Source of the DNA: Trichoplax adhaerens
Lineage: Eukaryota; Placozoa; Uniplacotomia; Trichoplacea; Trichoplacidae
Direction of reading: 5' to 3'
Length of the DNA: 64,000 bases
NCBI RefSeq assembly: GCF_000150275.1
Contig: NW_002060943.1
Coordinates: 11,408,878 to 11,472,877 of the forward strand
The notes beneath the pieces are model-generated. The model was not told where the DNA came from. It saw nothing but the letters and a program-made list of their open reading frames with translations, and ran no database searches. This document shows positions 57,425-64,000 of the stretch, one piece after another; the stretch's first letter is position 1, and the number at the start of each line of letters is the position of its first letter. A program made the position numbers and the translations under genes.

Positions 57425-60400
57425 GTGTCACATACAGTACAACACAGACAGCTGCAGACTCTGAGTGTGGAACTGTCGAAAATTACTGTACTGAGGAGAT
57501 AATCTACTCATTTAGAACGTCAGACCATTCTATAAGGACAAACCTACTGTATGGGTACGTTTGCCTCCAATATTGAAAAAGCAAATAAAGGAATTATTGA
57601 AAGCTCGGCATGAAAATATTATACTACTTGCCTTGACGGTTGAAGAACTGTGAACTAATCAAGGAGGAATATTTCGGTTTTAACTCTTGAAAAAGGATAA
57701 AAGAGTAAAGTTGCTATACACGCCTATGCCCTATCAACGACAGGTGATTTACGACCGTGAAATACAGTAGTTTCCAGTCCATGCTATGCTATGATACTGT
57801 GTTGAAGTGACGTAATATCAGGCACCAATCGTTGGGTCAACGTTGATTGTATATTTACGAAACTACAGTATCTCTTTCTTGGTCAGTCGATCAAATCTCT
57901 ACTAGGCTAGTACCATGCTAAACAAACTTGCCAATTTATTTACGTAGTACAACATAAATCATTTTCTACGCTTGATCAAGACAAATATCTTTGCAGGAAT
58001 GGAACTGATTTTAATAATGGACAGTACAGTGTACTCCATTGAAAGTATGACCCCAATACTGTATGGCAAAAGTAGGCAGTGCCAGCAACTGGCTTAACAC
58101 AGATACTGATTACTGATTGCTGTAGTTCATTGATATTTCAATAAATGGAACTATTGAGGGTAAAAGACTATACATGATAACTTCCAAGCACTCCTAAATT
58201 GATCCACTTTAATCCTATCCGGTCGCAATAGAATCTTTCAAACGGATGATCTATGCTCACTGTAGGATTAGGATTACAAGATTTGTAGTACCTGCGTTCC
58301 AAAACTAATGATAACTGCATATTGGAATTATGATTGGAACAGTTAACCTACAGGGTTTACCAAAATTTACCTGATAGCTGACGTCTGAAAGTTAACCTGC
58401 AAGAAAGGAAAATATGTTCTAGTCCACAAGTAGCGACCAGCTAGCAGATCAATGCTATGGCACCGTAATATTGTATTGGGTGGTGACCGGCGCTGGGCGT
58501 TCAATATCCAATTGCTTGTCCAGTAGAGTGCATCTACAGTATTGTTAATGAAAGTTAATTTATCCAATTCGTATTTAACGGCAACTCTTTGAGGAGATAC
58601 TGGTAACTTTTGCTTTGGTGTCCGTACAGTTTGTAGGTTGCGGCGTTGATTAGTCGACAGAATTACTTCTATACCGGCACTTTCTACCCCTTGTGTTTTA
58701 GAATTGAAGCTGTCGGCTTCCTCGATTTCGCTGAGATGATTTCATCTCGGTATAGTATCGCAATTTTGTACGCTAAAAGGCAGCAGGGTCAACACTCCAC
58801 ACTCAATATCAGGTCAATATTATTCTGATTCGAGGGTAGTACCAGGTACAATATGTCCAGTACAGTGTACAGTATTGTAACCGGGTACAGTTCATAGTAC
58901 TGTACATTACAGTACACTTTACTGTAGTAGTCTTCTGTAGTTGTACAGTACAGTATACAGTATGACACAGTCCAATGGAAGCTTTTGTCATGGACTTCCA
59001 AAGAGAAAAGAAATCAATTTCACCAAATTTTACACAAAAACGATACTTTTATTCTCTGATGGGAATGACAGTTATGACTTGGAAGAATTTCCTTTTACAA
59101 GTCCTGCTCTATTTTTATGTGTGAGATGCAGAGAACTACTGTACTGTGCTTAGTCATGGACTACTAGTATTTTTTTCCAGTAGTTCATGGCTTGGTGTAC
59201 TACTACTGGATGTATGAAAGTGAAATACCAACACTGACCCTTGTCTTTCAACAAAACTAATGCAATACCAGTATGCGAGTTGGTATTTGGAACATATCGC
59301 CCTTTACCATTAGTCTGTTACTCAGTTTTGTTACACTTTATTGTTGAATCTCCTAATCCGGAATGAGGTAAAGTGTTCAATACAAATTTAGCTTTATGGT
59401 ATACGTAATGACGAAATAAACTCATTCCATCGATTAATGCACTCCACGATAAATAGAAAAAAGGCAAATTCCCGGTGGGCGTCGGGTATGGGGCCCTGTG
59501 GATGAGACTGATTATAAACTATACGTCTACAATACGATAATTAGAATGATAGAATTGCGCTGAATGGTAACAGTACGTTTTAGATACGTTTGATGCGATT
59601 TGATAAAGTAAATGGATTATAAGTATGAGCAGTTGGAAGTCAACACTGAAATATTTGATTACTGATAAGTATTCTTATTTACCGGTAATAAATTGAATAC
59701 ATTAGCCGAAGTATCTCATTAAACTACGGTTACGTGTCCAGATGTACGCTTATAAAATATCCTAACTAATATACCACATAACATTCTTGAATTTCTATAA
59801 TATAAATTGTAATTCAATTGTAATTTTTAACGGATATGCCTTTGTTTAAAGTATGCTATTTTTAACAGATTAATATAATCGATCAATTTAAATGAAGAAA
59901 ATATCATTTCATCCAATAAACAGTACTCATGTATAAAATATCTCAAATTACATTTATCGGCATTATAATCGATTTGCAATCATCACTATACATTATACAA
60001 GTATGTTTACAACTAGTAATGATAGGGTCGCCAGGCATAGTAATTAATAGTTTATTTTTCAAGATGCGACATAAAGTACAATACAGCGTTATACGTAATT
60101 ATTTTGGGTATTTATTTCATATACAGTGATACCTCCTCAAAGTATCTACAGTAATTAGTATTGAGGGTAATCATCAAAAATTGGCAATGACGTAATCAAA
60201 GATTCATCATGAAACAGTTGAAGAATGGTACACCATTCCTCAACTCAAGCTACAACAGCATAAACATTATTATTATTGTTAATGATATAATTACCAGTCG
60301 TAATAAATGATACGAGGAACTGTAAAGCTTACTGAAAACCTAATTATTAGTAATCAGAGACTATGAGAAATTGTCTTCTCATTACCGCATACATTTTTAC

Positions 60401-60974
60401 AATTCACAAATTGAAAAGTTGCGCCTTTCAAAGCTAGATAATCATAGCTATATCTATCTCCTTTTAATGTTATACACGTATAGTATAATAAATCATATAG
60501 AGGTATTATACCGCCTTATTATAGTGATTTTATCATCAGCTACAATAGTATCACTTTGGCAGACTTTGTGATGTCACGATGCAACAGTCGTATTAGCACA
60601 ATACTGTATTTACATATTTCAGACAAACAAAAATCACACACTAAGAAATTTCTAATAAATAATAAATCTATCAATAATAGCAAACATAGCAGGTGGCTAA
60701 AGATTTGTCAAAACTGCGAAACTGGGATGATACTAGCGAGAAAGAAAGCATCAAATTGATCATTTGAGTCTTTAATATTACTAATTAACGGTAGCTATTT
60801 TATCAGCTGACAGCTTTAAATGGAAAGAATAACTTGCTACAACAGCCGGCAACACTGAATTTGCTCCTGCTTTGAGTTATAACTTTCAACGTTAACTTAT
60901 GCTTTATAAGTTCAGTAATAAAATTGAAATATAATATCACCTATTCAACGAAAACAATTCCTTATCGTGAAATG
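57425..60974. other. Intergenic, no gene recognised
   Basis: This lies between the duplicated Smaug 5' region and the 3' end of TTC8, both on minus. GTAC palindromes cluster at about 58855-58965. A small hairpin (ATGATTTCAT) sits near 58735-58745. No exon is supported. Smaug 5'UTR exons could lie here unseen. Confidence 0.5.
58855..58965. repeat. GTAC-palindrome repeat cluster
   Basis: Units such as CAGTACAGTGTACAGTA and TACTGTACATTACAGTA are packed over about 110 bp, the same family as elsewhere in the window. Confidence 0.6.
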
Positions 60975-63900
60975 TTATAATGCAGCAAAATGCTCTTTTA
61001 ACTGTGACAGCAAATTTCGAGATTCAATATGATCCGTGAAGGAAGTAAGCGCCTTATTAACCGATACATAGCTGCTATGCAAATCGCCAGACTACAAACA
61101 TTCAATTAAATAAGAACAATATGTTGATTAGCAATAAAATAAATATGCTTCACGATACTTCTTACATTGCATAAAAATGCTTTTTTAAATTTACTGTATG
61201 AATAAATACTTTAAATTACATACCTTTTCAGCAAGTACACTAAAATTGTAATGTGGCTCGTACATATGTGATCCCAAAGAGGCAGCACTCTGAAAAAATG
61301 CTCTTGCCTATAATTATTTAAGATATTATATAGGTTTTACCGGTATATAAAAACCATTCACTGCTATTATAACTTTAATTATTTAAGTAAAAAACCATGC
61401 ATATCAAATTCTACTAAGTCTACGGTATCTACTGTAATCATAATCGATAATTACTCGACCTGCTCATTATTTGCTTTTCTTAATTCTAAAACTCCAAGAT
61501 TGTTATATGATTCAGCATGATTGTTATTCGATGTTAATGACAACTTAAAGCACTGATATGCTACAGTCATATCACCTATTCCCTGTATTAAAAATAGAAA
61601 GAAGATATTGTATTATAATTGCTAATTTTTTGTTTTAAATAAATGTATCACTAGATACTAATTAATAACTAACACATTAATACGTGCTTTTTTCGCTATA
61701 ACTGATATGCTAAATCTATTGATGCCGACGGATTCATTCTAGTAGCTAAGTAATAGCATCTCAGCCACAATAGTATTGCATTCAATTATACTACTTTGCA
61801 AAGTTTACTTTCATATCACGTAAAAGTAAATTTTCGCAATACTAGGATTTTAAAAGTAGTTTAAATTTTAGCAATACAAAAACGATATCATTAGTGATAA
61901 CTTATAGCCCAAATTATAGTTACATTCTGTATAGACGTTTACAAACTATATTTGGATCGCATTTTTAAAAGGCGAAAATACAGCCGTCTAAGAATCATGA
62001 TATTTGTATATGATTCGTAAAATGTAATTTTATTAATACTACACATATGATAAGATATCGATCTTATCTTTAGTTTTGTGGTTGAATTTTCGTACCAAGG
62101 CTACATGGCCAAGATTATACCAAACATCATCCATTTCTTCATCCGATGCTAATTGTAGTGCTCGCTCAAAACAATTTAATGTCATATCATATTGTTGAGC
62201 ATAAAAGCAGCACAAGCCAAGATTATTGAAGAGTTGTGTATTATAAACTCCCATTTGTAATAACCGTCTGAATGAAAAGACAGAAAAATGATTATGAACA
62301 ATTTTGCATAATGGGTATAAAAGTAGCTTTCAGTAGTACTAAGATTCTTAATTAGTATACTGATATGTTTATAATTTTATGCTGTTTCAAAATGAAATAT
62401 ACCGAGAGAGGTAGATCAACACGCATATAAACATCAAATCTTTATGTCTGTCTCACGCAAGTTTAAGTAAAGCAAAGAGACTGTAGATACAAGACAATTT
62501 GAATTATATTACAATAAGCTACTGCTAACGCCTTATAAACTACCCATCTATCCGTAACACTAATCATAATCTTAACACATTACGGCATCATTGATATTGC
62601 TGCTTTACAAGAGTGGAGTAAATAACAAATTGCGCTATTGCGGTCTTTAGTGTTATCGAGCTATCTATAGCCATAATTTTAAAACGATATAAATAAATTA
62701 AGAATAAAGGGCCATGATGGCTATACCTGAAAAATCTTAACGCAATTTCTGGTTGATCTGAGTAAAAATGATTGGTAGCTATACAAGCAATAGCTTCGAC
62801 ATGGGTATTGTCATGATGCAAGACTGATTTGTAATATTTAACAGCACTCGTCAAATCATTAATTCCCTAAATTGAAAAATAAATTGATTCTATGTAAGTA
62901 AAATCAATCTTTAAAGCTCATGACAAACTTGTGCTCATTTTACCTCATAAATTCGAGCAATTCCCGTCAATAATGTGCTTTCTCCTGGAAAAACTTCGAT
63001 TCCCTATTCATTAAGGAAAATATATTAAATTTTACGATCCCCGTACGTAAAACATGTAATAAAATCTTGCTAGGCAACATTTTACTGACCTTATTAAATA
63101 CTTCTAGAGCCTTTTGCGGTTGATCAAGACGAACATAGACCTTGGCCAAGTATAAAAATGTATCTACCATATCAATCATATTTAAAGCCGACTTAAATTG
63201 CTTTTCTGCTTCACGTAACAATCCTAGCCTATTGCAAATAATAAAAAAATTTCATTAAGATAGATCTCACATTATTTAGCGTTAACGCATTAATAGCATC
63301 TTTGATTTCTGATTAATTGACATGAAAGTATATTAGATATGAAAGATACCTGTAATAACACTTTCCTAATTGGACTTTCCACCACCAATCCTTAAACTGG
63401 CATGCCTCAGTGGTTAAAGCTGCTAACTCCAAAGCCTATTACAAATGAGACAAAATTTAAGTTCTTTTCCTTTATTATCGTCCGCTAAATACAGCATAAA
63501 TCAATATGAAAACTTACGCTACGTATATCGTTCTCATGATGAAATAGATATTCGAAAAGAACCTATAACATAAATATTTAGATACACCATGAGATATAGT
63601 TATCGTTATGTATGAAGCATTTCTGAATTATATCTTTATCAGATTGCTTTACTTTGCTAAGATTTGGTCTGCTTGCATATTTTGATAAATTCAAACGAGC
63701 TACATTGATAAAAGGCCCATCCGGTTGTGATAACATTGATGCCTATGTGTGACCATAGAATAAAATCGTAGATCGTCAAATCATTTCATATGTCGCCATA
63801 GGTTCTAAAATAAGCTAATAAACGTTTACATCTAGTAATGATATTTTCGTACCGTTCCAAGCCTTACATAGCGACCAGAAGCACTAGTAACTGGTCTAAA

Positions 63901-64000
63901 GTATTAGTCATGTATAGGAACTGTATTAGTCGATCAAACGATACAGCTAATAAAAAATATCAGTAATAAATTATAAACAAATCTATAAGAGAGACCTTGC
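60975..64000 (-). CDS. TTC8: Tetratricopeptide repeat protein 8 / BBS8 (5' truncated by window)
   Basis: This is a subunit of the BBSome, the coat complex that moves membrane proteins in and out of cilia. Exons in coding order: 64000-63996 (partial), 63895-63853, 63742-63653, 63562-63518, 63435-63350, 63228-63090, 63003-62944, 62866-62727, 62267-62096, 61582-61460, 61307-61224 and 61090-60975. About 367 codons lie in the window, so roughly the first 150 residues are missing. Landmarks: ARPVTSASGRYVRLGTASML, DGPFINVARLNLSKY, LFEYLFHHENDIRS, FKDWWWKVQLGKCYYR, then TPR units (LREAEKQFKSALNMIDMVDT, NTHVEAIACIATNHFYSDQP, LFNNLGLCCFYAQQYDMTL, DVWYNLGHVA, HAESYNNLGVLELRK, SHMYEPHYNFSVLAEK). The end LKEHFAAL matches the vertebrate tail. 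All phases agree. Its presence fits an animal with ciliated cells. Confidence 0.95.

Overview
This window looks like nuclear DNA of a simple animal. It is AT-rich, and its genes are split by mostly short GT-AG introns (about 50-100 bp, with a few of several kb). The protein set is metazoan: penta-EF calpain, Smaug, the BBSome subunit TTC8, a vaccinia-related kinase and glutaminyl cyclase. The compact genes and close similarity to vertebrate proteins fit a placozoan (Trichoplax/Hoilungia type). That assignment is inference; no marker gene proves it. There are no bacterial-type operons and no CRISPR array, and I found no convincing tRNA.

Layout. 1-1731 (-): 5' half of glucosidase II alpha (GANAB), running off the left edge. 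1.7-9.6 kb: mostly non-coding, with GTAC-rich repeats and one candidate first exon at 4442. 9.6-15.8 kb (+): a complete classical calpain. 16.9-21.0 kb (-): SF3B2, about 22 exons, 5' end unresolved. 21-26 kb: intergenic, repeat-dense at 24.2-25.4 kb, including a 327-bp element with perfect 24-bp terminal inverted repeats. 26.1-29.8 kb (+): VRK-family kinase. 30.6-35.7 kb (-): complete glutaminyl-peptide cyclotransferase (QPCT). 35.7-41.3 kb: mostly intergenic, with a 36-bp palindrome and GTAC repeats. 41.4-45.2 kb (+): complete GTP cyclohydrolase I (GCH1), with a possible orphan terminal exon just upstream and a possible alternative 3' exon just downstream. 46.7-48.9 kb (-): complete TRMT112. 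50.5-56.9 kb (-): complete Smaug/SAMD4, with a tandem duplication over its start. 61.0-64.0 kb (-): TTC8/BBS8, 5' end beyond the right edge.

The genes are unrelated housekeeping or developmental loci: ER glycoprotein quality control, Ca-dependent proteolysis, splicing, chromatin kinase signalling, peptide maturation, pterin synthesis, tRNA/rRNA/eRF1 methylation, translational repression and cilium biogenesis. I see no functional cluster. Exon models were assembled by hand from splice signals, reading phase and remembered family sequence. For calpain, QPCT, GCH1, TRMT112 and SAMD4 the summed exon lengths are exact multiples of three. I did not find a clearly new biological system. The least explained items are the inverted-repeat element, the GTAC repeat family, the Smaug promoter duplication and several orphan exon candidates.
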